DNA of 64,000 bases, from assembly GCF_001552355.1 (NCBI RefSeq), contig NZ_BCRA01000013.1:16196-80195 (forward strand), in the 5' to 3' direction. The translations under genes were made by a program, and so were the position numbers. The notes under the pieces are model-generated. The model searched no databases. It saw only the letters and a program-made list of their open reading frames with translations, and was not told where the DNA came from. Shown one piece after another: positions 8,044-19,322 of this stretch. The stretch is from Microbacterium resistens NBRC 103078. Lineage in GTDB: Bacteria; Actinomycetota; Actinomycetes; Actinomycetales; Microbacteriaceae. The stretch's first letter is position 1. Every line of letters starts with the position of its first letter.

Positions 8044-8960
8044 GCGGCTTCTCCGTTCAGCAGCGCCACGGCCGCGTCGAGGTCTTCGGGGGTCTTCACC
8101 GCGACGGCCGGAACGCCGCGCAGCCCGCGCTTGGCCAGACCGGTGAGCGCGCCGGCGGGGGCGAGCTCGATGAGGCCGGTGATACCGTGCTCGGCGAACG
8201 ACGCCATGCAGAGGTCCCAGCGCACGGGGGAGGCGACCTGGTTCACGAGGAGCTCCAGCGCCGCGGATCCGTCCGAGACCACGGATCCGTCGTGGTTCGT
8301 CCACAGCAGCGTCTGGGGGTCCTGCGCCTCGACGCCGTCGACGGCCGCACGGAGGGTCTCCACCGCGGGGGCCATGTAGGAGGTGTGGAACGCGCCGGCC
8401 ACCTGCAGCGGGATGACGCGCGTGCCCCGCACCGGCTCCTCGGAGAGCGCGGCGAGGGCCGGGAGGGTCCCGGCCGCGACGATCTGGCTGCCGCCGTTGT
8501 AGTTCGCGGGGGTCAGCTCCAGTTCGGCGAGTCGGGCGAGGACCGCGTCCTCATCGCCGCCGAGCACCGCGCTCATGCCGGTGGGCGTGGCGGCGGCCGC
8601 ATCGGCCATGGCTCGGCCGCGGATGCCGACCAGACGCATCGCGGTGGTTCCCGAAACGACCCCGGCGCCGGCCAGGGCGGCGAGCTCGCCGACCGAGTGG
8701 CCCGCGATCCCGTCCGGCGTTCGGCCGGCGCGCTCGCGCAGGAGCTTGCCGGCGATCATCGACGCGGCGACGATGAGCGGCTGCGCGATCCGGGTGTCCC
8801 GGATCGTATCGGCGTCCGACTCCGTGCCGTGCAGAGCGAGGTCCACCTCGGCCGCCTCGGAGAAGGAGTCCAGCAGCTCGGCGACTCCTTCGAGCTCGAG
8901 CCAGGGGGAGAGGAATCCGGGGGTCTGAGAGCCCTGTCCGGGACATGCGACGACGATCAC
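8040..8960 (-). CDS. fabD: Malonyl-CoA:ACP transacylase
   Basis: A 306-residue acyltransferase that loads malonyl groups on ACP. It starts with the family signature VACPGQGSQTPG; the nucleophile is Ser89 in GHSVGE and the partner His192 lies in GAFHTSYM. I place the start at GTG 8960, which gives the usual N-terminus (VIVVACPGQG); the upstream ATG at 9002 would add 14 residues with no family counterpart. The ribosome binding site is weak for either. It is the first of the coupled fab genes and lies 88 bp after fasR. Confidence 0.94.
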   Translation of the reverse strand: MIVVACPGQGSQTPGFLSPWLELEGVAELLDSFSEAAEVDLALHGTESDADTIRDTRIAQPLIVAASMIAGKLLRERAGRTPDGIAGHSVGELAALAGAGVVSGTTAMRLVGIRGRAMADAAAATPTGMSAVLGGDEDAVLARLAELELTPANYNGGSQIVAAGTLPALAALSEEPVRGTRVIPLQVAGAFHTSYMAPAVETLRAAVDGVEAQDPQTLLWTNHDGSVVSDGSAALELLVNQVASPVRWDLCMASFAEHGITGLIELAPAGALTGLAKRGLRGVPAVAVKTPEDLDAAVALLNGEAA

Positions 8961-9048
8961 GGGTTCCAGTCTGCCAACGAATGCGCGGTTTCGGTGGCAC
9001 ATCCCTCACAAGAATCGGAGGAACAGTTGTGTGTGGCGTACAGCGGGG

Positions 9049-10278
9049 TCACCGTGGACGGCGCGGATGGGCGCGGCGGCGCACGGGCTCGGCCGCCCCG
9101 ATCGATCCGAGCACGAGCGCGGTCTGCAGGATCAGGGCCTCGCGCGGTCCGGTCGCGTCCCACCCGATCACCTCGCTCACCCGCTTCAGGCGGTAGCGCA
9201 CGGTGTTCGGGTGCACGAAGAGCTCACGGGCGGTCGCCTCCAGCGATCGGCCGTTGTCGAGGTAGCTCCACAGCGTGGTGATGAGATCGGTCGAGTGCGC
9301 CTGCAGCGGGCGGTAGATCCGCTCGATGAGCGTCTGCTTGGCGAGCGGATCGCCGGCGATGGTCCGTTCGGGGAGCAGGTCGTCCGCCTCGACCGGACGG
9401 GGGGCGCCGCGCCAGGCCTTCGCGACGGCGAACCCGGCCAGCGCGGCACGGGCGCTCTGCCCCGCATCGACGAGCGCGGCGACGGCGGGGCCGACGACGA
9501 CGTAGCCGGGGCCGAACGACGGCTCGAGCCGCCGCGCGATCTCGCTGAACGACAGCTGCTCCTCCTCGGCGTCGCCCTCGTCCTCGGCCTTGGACGCCGA
9601 CCGCGCCCGCCCGATCACGAGGACCAGACGCGATCCCTGGACGCCGATGAGCACGTCGACCGAGAGCTTGCGAGCGGTGCGCCGCACCTGGTCGACGTCG
9701 AACTGCGGCGGCGTGGTGCCCACGATGACGCACACCTCGCCGTGGCCGTGCCAGCCGAGCGCGGCGATCCGGCTGGGCAGCTCCTCATCGGCTTCGCCGG
9801 TCAGGATCGAGTCGACGACGAGGGCTTCCAGGCGGGCGTCCCAGAGGCCGCGGGCTTCCGCAGCCCGGGCGTAGACGTCGGCCGCGGCGAACGCGACGTC
9901 CCGGGAGTACAGCAGGATCGCCTCGCGCAGATGCTCGCCCTTGCCGGCGACACGCTCCTCGGTGACCTCGACGGTCACGCGGATGAGCTGCAGCGTCTGC
10001 TGCAGGCTGACGCTGCGCAGCAGCTCACGCGGGGCCGCGGCGAAGATGTCGGCGGCGATCCACGGCGTGGACGTCGGGTCGTCGTACCACTGGATGAACG
10101 ACGTGATCCCGGCCTGCGCCACCAGCCCGACGGCGGAGCGTCGGGCCGGTGGCATCTCGGCGTACCAGGGCAGCGACTCCTCGAGCCGCTGGAGCGTCGC
10201 CGTGGCCAGGTCCCCGGAGATGCGTCGCAGCCACGTGAGCGTCGACGCCTTGGTCATCGTGGGGGACGAGTCGGTCAC
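9049..10278 (-). CDS. fasR: PucR-type transcriptional regulator of fatty acid synthesis (FasR-like)
   Basis: A 409-residue regulator. The C-terminal PucR helix-turn-helix is clear (LEATARELFVHPNTVRYRLK), preceded by a GGDEF-like/unknown central region and a conserved N-terminal helical region of the actinobacterial FasR group. In Streptomyces a homologue upstream of fabD activates the fab genes; the same position here supports that role. The GTG at 10278 (VTDSSPTMTK) lies 7 bp after the aceE stop and is preceded by GAGAG; ATG 10257 is an alternative start. The short gap suggests co-transcription with aceE, joining acetyl-CoA supply with fatty acid synthesis. Confidence 0.88.
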   Translation of the reverse strand: MTDSSPTMTKASTLTWLRRISGDLATATLQRLEESLPWYAEMPPARRSAVGLVAQAGITSFIQWYDDPTSTPWIAADIFAAAPRELLRSVSLQQTLQLIRVTVEVTEERVAGKGEHLREAILLYSRDVAFAAADVYARAAEARGLWDARLEALVVDSILTGEADEELPSRIAALGWHGHGEVCVIVGTTPPQFDVDQVRRTARKLSVDVLIGVQGSRLVLVIGRARSASKAEDEGDAEEEQLSFSEIARRLEPSFGPGYVVVGPAVAALVDAGQSARAALAGFAVAKAWRGAPRPVEADDLLPERTIAGDPLAKQTLIERIYRPLQAHSTDLITTLWSYLDNGRSLEATARELFVHPNTVRYRLKRVSEVIGWDATGPREALILQTALVLGSIGAAEPVRRRAHPRRPR

Positions 10279-10285
10279 GCGGGTG

Positions 10286-13012
<2,727 letters not shown>

Positions 13013-13109
13013 GGGGAGCCTTTCGTCTGTCTGGCAGGTCGTGCCAAGGAAACGGGATGAGGCATGAGGAACGCTTGTCGCATTCGTACAGCACGCCTTG
13101 TTGGATACC

Positions 13110-14125
13110 CTAGCCCCGTTCGCGGGGGTCGAGATGCGCATCGGGCGGTGAGGTCGCCGACCCGTGGTGCACGCGGGTCCTCTCCGCGGCGCGCGGGTGC
13201 AACCGGGGGATCCAGCAGGAGACCTCCTCCCGATAGTCGAGGAACTCCCGGCCGAAGCGGCGTTCGAGGTCGGCCTCCTCCTGCGGGCGCACCAGGGTGT
13301 TCCACACCACCGATCCGGCCAGCGCGTAGGCGACGACGAGCCAGGATCCGAGCATCAGTCCCACTGCGACCCCCTGCGCGATCCCGCCCACGGCCATGGG
13401 GTTGCGCACGAACCGGTACGGACCGGTGACGACGAGGCGGTTCGGCATGACGGACGGCAGCGGTGTCCCGCCGCCACGCAGCGAGACGGCGACGCCGGAC
13501 CAGAGCGAGAGCGCGAGCGCGGGCACGAACAGGGCCGCGCCCGCGATGCGCACGGCGGGCGGCACGGGCGGGTGCAGTCCCCAACGCTGCTCGAAGAAGA
13601 GGATGACCAGGGGGACGGCCAGGAGCAGCACGCCGGAGAACACGAGAGTCTGGATCCCGGTGCGGGCGAGGTGGGTTCCGGCCGGAGCCGGGGGAGCGGA
13701 CCGGAACCGGAACGGTCCGACGACGATCCACTCGACGGGCACGCGGTCGAGAAGCACGAGGATTCCGGCCCCGACCGAGGCGAGCGCGGCGACCGCCATC
13801 GCCAGGGCGCCCCATCCGCCCAGCCCGGTCACCGTCGCGTACGTCGCCATGCCGATCGAGACGAGCGCCGTCCAGGGGACCGCCACCCACACGGCGGCAC
13901 GGACACCGGCGGCGACGAGGACGGAGGCGCCGACGAAGAGCGGGATGTCGAACACCGCGACGAGGACGGGATCGAGGCGTCCCAGTGTGCTGTCGCGGAC
14001 GAGCGGGGCGGTGAAGACTCCGATCCACCACGCGATCCCGCGAGCGCCTGGAACGCGAAGTAGGCGCGCCCCCACCGCCGGTCGAGCAGGTCGACGAGGC
14101 TCCCGCTGCCTCCTCGTTCCGCCAT
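13110..14125 (-). pseudogene. Isoprenylcysteine carboxyl methyltransferase-like membrane protein, frameshifted
   Basis: Two frames together make one membrane protein. From ATG 14125 thirty codons give MAERGGSGSLVDLLDRRWGR and on to AFQALAG; near 14038 the sense then jumps to the next frame, which continues IAWWIGVF and runs to the stop at 13110. One extra G in GCGGGATC (minus strand, about 14038) would join them. The rest has about seven hydrophobic segments and the ICMT/PEMT-type C-terminus with GPYRFVRNPMAVGG and a final [10 protein letters not shown] region, so the methyl-donor site looks intact. Alternatively translation starts at GTG 14075 in the second frame with an odd N-terminus. A sequencing error is also possible. 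Confidence 0.65.
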
Positions 14126-14182
14126 GGCCGCCAGTCTAGGTCCGTCGCCGCGCGCTGTCGGGATCGGTAGACTTCCGAGCGC

Positions 14183-14255
14183 GGGCCTTTAGCTCAGCTG
14201 GTAGAGCGCCACGTTTACACCGTGGATGTCGTCGGTTCGATCCCGGCAGGGCCCA
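14183..14255 (+). tRNA. tRNA-Val (anticodon TAC)
   Basis: A 73-base cloverleaf: acceptor GGGCCTT/AGGGCCC, D arm with AGCTCAGCTGGTAGAGC, anticodon stem CCACG/CGTGG with loop TTTACAC (anticodon TAC, reading GUA and other valine codons), variable loop, and T arm GTCGG-TTCGATC-CCGGC. The 3' CCA is not encoded (ACCG follows). A TAGACT -10-like element lies about 10 bp upstream. Confidence 0.96.
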
Positions 14256-14321
14256 CCGCCGCCGACGCCGGCCTCGGGCCCACCCGTGGCGGTCGTCCGA
14301 TCCGAGGCCTAGGCTCGCGCC

Positions 14322-14882
14322 ATGGGACTTCTGACGTTCTCCCTCAACCTGACGCTCGACGGGTGTGTCGACCACGAGGAGGGGATCGCCGACGACGAGA
14401 CGCACGCCTACTTCACCGGCCTCATGTCCGAGGCGGGGGCGATGCTCTGGGGCCGGGTCACGTACGAGATGATGGAGGCCTTCTGGCCGGCGGTGGCGCG
14501 CGGGGACGAGCCGGCGCCTCCGGCCATGCGCGACTGGGCCGTCGCACTGGAGACGAAGCCGAAGTACGTCGTGTCCTCGACGAGGACGGACTTTCCCTGG
14601 ACGAACAGTCATCACCTCGCCGGTGACGACCTGCGTGGTGCGGTGCAGAGGCTCAAGGACGAGACCTCGGACGGGGTGCTCCTCGGCAGCGGCGCCCTGG
14701 CGGTCTCGCTGGACCGCCTGGACCTCATCGACGAGTACCGCTTCCTGGTCCACCCCCGGATCGCCGGCCACGGCCCCACCCTCTATGACAAGGGCTTGCC
14801 GAGGACCCGGCGGCTCGACTTGGTCTCCGCGACACCCCTGCGCTGCGGCGCGGTAGCGATGCACTACCGCCGCGCCGACTGA
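14322..14882 (+). CDS. RibD C-terminal/dihydrofolate reductase-like reductase
   Basis: A 186-residue protein of the RibD-C/DHFR-like fold, typical length for the family (about 180-200). The N-terminal FSLNLTLDG strand, MLWGRVTYEMM and the VLLGSGALAVSL nucleotide-binding turn followed by IDEYRFLVHPRIAGHGPTLY are all characteristic. Members probably reduce pterin- or flavin-precursor-like substrates with NADPH, but this subgroup has no fixed substrate. It stands alone just after tRNA-Val. Confidence 0.85.
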   Translation: MGLLTFSLNLTLDGCVDHEEGIADDETHAYFTGLMSEAGAMLWGRVTYEMMEAFWPAVARGDEPAPPAMRDWAVALETKPKYVVSSTRTDFPWTNSHHLAGDDLRGAVQRLKDETSDGVLLGSGALAVSLDRLDLIDEYRFLVHPRIAGHGPTLYDKGLPRTRRLDLVSATPLRCGAVAMHYRRAD

Positions 14883-15010
14883 CGCGAGAGAGGCCGTCGG
14901 GTCAGCGCCAGGCCGTCAGCAGGCTTCCCACGAGGACGGCCAGCGGCAGGGACCCTCAGACGGGGCCCACGCTCTTGTCAGGAATGCGCGGTCCATCCCG
15001 GTGAACGGTG
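14883..15010. other. Short intergenic stretch with a possible coding remnant
   Basis: Between two convergent genes. On the minus strand about 17 codons ending at a TGA near 14902 read SLPLAVLVGSLLTAWR, which resembles the end of a membrane protein, but an in-frame stop directly precedes it and no body of a gene is found. It may be a remnant or chance. Confidence 0.3.
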
Positions 15011-15532
15011 TCAGGCGATCTCGCCGCGGTGGAGCGCCTCGGCACGCCGTTTCAGCGCGCGACCGGTGTCGTTGAAGGCGCGGGTCACCCACGGACCCGA
15101 GAACCGCATGACATGGATGGCGTTCGGACCGAGGAACGCGTCCGTCGAGCGGTACCGGGTGAGCTCGGGGCCGACGGACTCCAGGATCTGGTCCCGCCGT
15201 GCCGCGTACGGCCACTCCTCGGTGAACGGAAGCTCCCACGACAGCAAGTGATTCGGTTCCACCGCGCAGACGAACTCGACGCCCGGGAAGAGGGCACCGC
15301 CGCCGGTGTAGTCGACCAGGCTCATGTGGACCGGCGCGCCGAGCTCGAGGGTGGACTCGGCGCGGACGCAGAACGGGTTCCATTCGCCGTAGCGCGGCAT
15401 GTCCACCAGCACCTCCCACACTCGCTCGACGGGAGCGGCGATCTCGAAGAGGTCGGAGGAGACGAGCGTGGCGGTGTCGTACTCGGCGAACGGGTCGAAG
15501 GTGGTGTGCGACGGTGCGCTCTGCGCGGTCAT
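15011..15532 (-). CDS. SRPBCC-fold protein
   Basis: A 173-residue protein with the START/SRPBCC helix-grip pattern: an N-terminal strand plus IAAPVERVWEVLVDMPRYGE, alternating strands, and a long C-terminal helix. Family members bind hydrophobic ligands in a central cavity, and some are aromatase/cyclase or ligand carriers. The start at 15532 (MTAQSAP) has GAGGAC upstream; ATG 15547 is possible. It is the last gene of the minus-strand operon 20213-15011, 34 bp after the epimerase-like gene, so it may bind an intermediate of that pathway. Confidence 0.75.
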   Translation of the reverse strand: MTAQSAPSHTTFDPFAEYDTATLVSSDLFEIAAPVERVWEVLVDMPRYGEWNPFCVRAESTLELGAPVHMSLVDYTGGGALFPGVEFVCAVEPNHLLSWELPFTEEWPYAARRDQILESVGPELTRYRSTDAFLGPNAIHVMRFSGPWVTRAFNDTGRALKRRAEALHRGEIA

Positions 15533-15566
15533 GGCCGAAGTCCTCACTGTTGTCGTCTCTCGGGGA

Positions 15567-16496
15567 TCAGCGGGTCGATGCGGTGAGCCGCTGCGGGTGC
15601 CGCGCGGCGACGGTCCTACGGATGCCCTCGCGCCAGTCGACCGTGCACGGGCCGGTGATCGAGAGCCTGCGGGCGTTGTCGGCGACCGAACCCCGGAGCG
15701 TGTTGTCGATCGGGGCGACCACGACCTCGGCGGCCGTCCCCATGAGCTCGGCGGCGTACGAGCACCACTCCTGGACGCTCACTGCCTCGTCGCCGCCCCA
15801 ATTGACGATGGTCGCGGGAATCGTCGCCGCCTCCAGGAGCGCGGAGGTCTGGGCGTTGATGTCGTCCTCGTAGATCGGACTGTACAGACACGGATCCCAA
15901 CGGGTCGTGACGGGTCTACCCTCGGCGATCGCATCGACATGGTGAGCGGGCAGACCGCCGTTCGGCCCGTACGAGGCGTTCATCCGGGCGATCGTGACCG
16001 GAATGCCGAAGGCGCGGGCCGCCAGTCGTGCTGTCGCCTCCTGGCTGATCTTCGACATCGAGTACGTCGGGCTGTGTGTGGCGTTGCAGTCGCCGAGCGG
16101 CGACTCCTCGGTGAAGACGTAGCGCGGGTCGTCCTGCGGACGGTACACGGAGTGCGTCGACATGACGAGCGCGCCCCGGGCCGTCCGGCAGTGCTGGAGC
16201 AGCAGCCCCGTGCCCTCCGCATTCGCGCGGATGGCGCCGTCGTAGTCCCAGCCCGGCGCCTGGCTTGCGGCCAGGTGGACGACGTAGGTGACGTCGCTGG
16301 GGACTCCGGTGAAGTCCCCGGCCGCGAGATCGCACGCGACCGGGGTGATCCCCGCCTCGCGGACTCGCTCTCGCGCTTGCGGATCGCTGAACCGCGCGAG
16401 CCCCCAGACGTCGTTGTCCGCGGCGAGCATGCGGGCGATCGGGAAGGCGATCTGTCCCGCGACCCCGGTCACGAGGATCTTCTCGCCGCTCAGCAT
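15567..16496 (-). CDS. NAD(P)-dependent epimerase/dehydratase family (extended SDR)
   Basis: A 309-residue extended short-chain dehydrogenase. GVAGQIA (11-17) is the dinucleotide-binding turn and Tyr145-x3-Lys149 (YSMSK) the catalytic pair; Ser113 or Thr114 in VMSTHS completes the triad. Many relatives act on nucleotide sugars, but the operon contains Baeyer-Villiger and cyclase-type genes and no sugar genes, so here it may reduce or oxidise a ketone/alcohol or open a ring. The C-terminal third (VSVQEWCSYAAELMG) is the substrate part. It lies 28 bp after the 264-residue protein gene in the operon. Confidence 0.8.
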   Translation of the reverse strand: MLSGEKILVTGVAGQIAFPIARMLAADNDVWGLARFSDPQARERVREAGITPVACDLAAGDFTGVPSDVTYVVHLAASQAPGWDYDGAIRANAEGTGLLLQHCRTARGALVMSTHSVYRPQDDPRYVFTEESPLGDCNATHSPTYSMSKISQEATARLAARAFGIPVTIARMNASYGPNGGLPAHHVDAIAEGRPVTTRWDPCLYSPIYEDDINAQTSALLEAATIPATIVNWGGDEAVSVQEWCSYAAELMGTAAEVVVAPIDNTLRGSVADNARRLSITGPCTVDWREGIRRTVAARHPQRLTASTR

Positions 16497-16524
16497 GTCG
16501 GCGTCCGGTCGTCGTCGTGCACGG

Positions 16525-17319
16525 TCACCACAGCTCGTCCGTGTAGGTGTCCGTGCCGACGACGGTGGGAAGGAAGGGCGAGGCGAAGGTCACGGTGCCG
16601 GCCCCCGACCGTTCGATGTCCGCCGCGTAGTCGATGATCTGCGGCCAGCTCTGGACGGGCTCGTCCTCCAGGAAGAGCATCTGCAGGATGCGCTCCGCGG
16701 TGCCGCCGTCGTTGCCCATCTTCATCGGGACGGAATGGTCGGCGGGCCAGGGCTTCATCCGCCAGCTGCTGATCAGGTCGACGGCACCTTTGCTGAGCAA
16801 GGCGGCCGCGGGGCCCTTCTCGATCGCCTGGATCGCGTCGGTGCGCGACACGTCCGCTGCGGGCTCGATCATCAGGACGACGAGACCCCCGTAGCGGTGA
16901 TCGTGCGCGAGCTCCAATGGCACGGAGTCCTCTCCCGCCGACACCGTCGAGTCCGGCAGGTACTGGGCGGTGTGGACGTGCGAGCGCTCCGGGAAGCCTC
17001 GTCCGGCAGCGTACAGCTCGCCGACCTGCTTCTGCGCCCACGCGTCCGCGACCTCGGCATCCGGCTCGTGCACCCAGTAGGCAGCGAGATACGAGCCCTC
17101 GTCCACGGTGCTGGCCACGGGGCCCGATGCGGGAAAGCGCAGGTCCTTCATCGCGCGGGTGGCCACCCATCGGCTGCCGGCGAACCAGCCCGGGCCGATC
17201 ATGCAGCCGGAGTATCGGTGGTCCCGTTCGTACCACCGGTTGTACGCGACCTCGTGGCCGCGGTGGGGATCCACCAGGGTGAACAGCGCGTATCCGAGTC
17301 GGACGGGCGTCAGCGTCAT
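16525..17319 (-). CDS. Hypothetical protein, possibly EthD-like dimeric alpha/beta barrel
   Basis: A 264-residue soluble protein that I cannot assign firmly. The N-terminal part, with FTLVDP then YNRWYERDHRYSGCMIGPGW, recalls the Trp-Tyr-x-x-x-His signature of EthD-like dimeric alpha/beta barrels; the second half (GLVVLMIEPAADVSRTDAI) could be a second copy of the fold. Such proteins often act on or protect unstable oxidation products. A good ribosome binding site (AAGGAGAAGACC) fixes the start. It is 18 bp after the Baeyer-Villiger monooxygenase gene and is probably its functional partner. Confidence 0.6.
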   Translation of the reverse strand: MTLTPVRLGYALFTLVDPHRGHEVAYNRWYERDHRYSGCMIGPGWFAGSRWVATRAMKDLRFPASGPVASTVDEGSYLAAYWVHEPDAEVADAWAQKQVGELYAAGRGFPERSHVHTAQYLPDSTVSAGEDSVPLELAHDHRYGGLVVLMIEPAADVSRTDAIQAIEKGPAAALLSKGAVDLISSWRMKPWPADHSVPMKMGNDGGTAERILQMLFLEDEPVQSWPQIIDYAADIERSGAGTVTFASPFLPTVVGTDTYTDELW

Positions 17320-17337
17320 GGTCTTCTCCTTCTCGGT

Positions 17338-19191
17338 TCAGCGGGTGAGCGCCAGGCCGTCGAACCGGTCGTCTTCGCGCCACTGCTGCAGCATGTCGAA
17401 GTACTCGTACCCCGGGCCGTAGAGGCCTGCCACCAGGGTGCTGCGCTTGTCGTCGAAACGGCCCTCGTTGTTGTACTGGCCTGGCGTGCAGGTCCGGTTC
17501 CAGTCCCGGCGCATCTCGGCGTGCCCGGCGATCGTCTCGTTCCACCCGGCCTCGGCCTCGGAGGTCGGCTGGATCGCCTTGATCTGTTCGGTCAGGCACT
17601 TGTCGATCATGTAGACCATGTGCCGTGCCTGATGATCGATGAGGTTCGCGATGTTCGAGACCGCCGTGGACTGGACGAAGCCGAGGAAGAAGAGGTTGGG
17701 GAAGTCCTCGCTGAGGAAGCCGTGGTACGTGCTCGCGCCGGTGGCGAACTTTTCCGACAGGATCCTGCCGTCGCGGCCGACGACGTCGTATCCGGCCCGG
17801 TCGGTCCAGGTCCGGCCGATCTGGAACCCCGTCGCGAACACGATGAGGTCCACCTCATACTCGTGGTCGCCGACCACGATGCCGCGTTCGGTGATCCGGT
17901 CGATCGGGGTCTCGGACGTGTCCACGATGGTCACCGAGTCCCGGTTGAACGCCGGGAGGAAGTCATCGCTGAACCCGGGGCGCTTGCACATGGTGCGGTA
18001 GTAGCTCTTGAGCTTCTCGGCCTTCTCCGGATCCTCGACGATCGCGTCGACCCGGTCACGGAGCATCTCGTTCCACTCGTAGTCCGAGCGCTCCATCGCG
18101 TCCATGAACTGCTCGAGAGTGGGATCCGCGCCACCCGCTTCGAAGATCGCGCCGAGCTGGTACTTCGCGAACTTGATCCAGCCGTCGTCCACCTCGCAGT
18201 CCGCGGTCGCGCGGTCCATGGCGCACTTGTCGAAGGTCGCGCGTCGCGCCTGGTGCCATCCCTCCGGCAACGAGCGGAACCACTCCAGGTCGGTCGGCGC
18301 GTTCTCCCGCGGGGCGATCTGCGTGGGGGTGCGCTGGAAGACGACGAGCGACTGCGCGTACTCGGCGAGCTGCGGGATCGCCTGCACGCCGGTGGCCCCG
18401 GTGCCGATGATCGCGACCCGCTTGTCGCGGAGCTTCTCCAGGTTCCCGGTGATGTCTCCTCCGGTGTAGCCGTAGTCCCACCGGCTCGTGTGGAAGCTGT
18501 GCCCCGCGAACGTCTCGATGCCGGGGATGCCGGGCAGCTGCGGGCGGCTGAAGGTCCCGCTCTGCGTCGAGACGAATCGTGCGCGCACCGCGTCTCCGGC
18601 GTCGGTCCGGACGATCCAGCGCGCTGCCGCCTCATCCCACTCCATCCCGGTCACGCGGGTCTGGAACAGGGCGCGCTCGTAGAGGTCGAACTGCTTCGCC
18701 AGCGACTGGCAGTAGGCGAAGATCTCGCTGCCGCGGACGTAGCGCTCGGTCGGGATGTATCCGGTGTCCTCCAGGTACGGCAGGTACACGTAGGACTCGA
18801 CATCGCACCGCACGCCCGGGTATCGGTTCCAGTACCAGGTGCCGCCGAAGTCCGCCGCCACGTCGAGGATGAGGAAATCCGTCCGCCCGCGCTTGGTGAG
18901 CTCGATCCCGGCGCTCATCCCCATGAAGCCCGCGCCGATGATGAGGACGTCGACCTCCGCGGTGCACGGCGGCGCGGTGCGGGTGCCGGTCGCGTGCGGA
19001 TCGGCGTCGAAAGCGGCCAGGTCTCCGTCGAAACCGACCGCCTGATAGGTGTCGGCACCAGTGTTCGGCAGCCGCTTGTCGCGCTCCTCGGCATACTTCC
19101 GGCGGAACCACTCCAGGTCTTCCACCTTGCGTTGCGGCACCCACAGGTGGGGATCGCGTGTCGTGCTTGTGGTCGTGTCGGTGAGGGTCAT
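17338..19191 (-). CDS. Type I Baeyer-Villiger monooxygenase
   Basis: A 617-residue FAD/NADPH monooxygenase. It has the FAD-binding GAGFMG (86-91), the Baeyer-Villiger fingerprint FAGHSFHTSRWD (228-239) and the NADPH-binding GTGATG (263-268), plus the ATGFQ motif in the second FAD part. The long N-terminal region (DPHLWVPQRKVEDLEWFRRK) places it with the roughly 600-residue group that includes enzymes for large cyclic ketones and steroids; the substrate is not readable. It would convert a ketone to an ester or lactone. The second of two tandem ATGs (19191) is preferred, six bases after AAAGG. Second gene of the operon, 131 bp after the cyclase-like gene. Confidence 0.93.
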   Translation of the reverse strand: MTLTDTTTSTTRDPHLWVPQRKVEDLEWFRRKYAEERDKRLPNTGADTYQAVGFDGDLAAFDADPHATGTRTAPPCTAEVDVLIIGAGFMGMSAGIELTKRGRTDFLILDVAADFGGTWYWNRYPGVRCDVESYVYLPYLEDTGYIPTERYVRGSEIFAYCQSLAKQFDLYERALFQTRVTGMEWDEAAARWIVRTDAGDAVRARFVSTQSGTFSRPQLPGIPGIETFAGHSFHTSRWDYGYTGGDITGNLEKLRDKRVAIIGTGATGVQAIPQLAEYAQSLVVFQRTPTQIAPRENAPTDLEWFRSLPEGWHQARRATFDKCAMDRATADCEVDDGWIKFAKYQLGAIFEAGGADPTLEQFMDAMERSDYEWNEMLRDRVDAIVEDPEKAEKLKSYYRTMCKRPGFSDDFLPAFNRDSVTIVDTSETPIDRITERGIVVGDHEYEVDLIVFATGFQIGRTWTDRAGYDVVGRDGRILSEKFATGASTYHGFLSEDFPNLFFLGFVQSTAVSNIANLIDHQARHMVYMIDKCLTEQIKAIQPTSEAEAGWNETIAGHAEMRRDWNRTCTPGQYNNEGRFDDKRSTLVAGLYGPGYEYFDMLQQWREDDRFDGLALTR

Positions 19192-19322
19192 CATCGTCCT
19201 TTGTCGATAGGTGTGGTGCTCGGCCGGGCGGGGCGACTACCAGGGAGCGCCGGCACGAGGGGGTGCGGGGGACATGCGGCGGCTCCGTCGTCGCGGCGGT
19301 CTCGATCCGATGGGGCGTTCGC

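Noticed and set aside
14883..14955. Short hydrophobic peptide reading SLPLAVLVGSLLTAWR on the minus strand
   Set aside because: An in-frame stop precedes it directly and no upstream coding part or start is present; it is noted only as a possible remnant.
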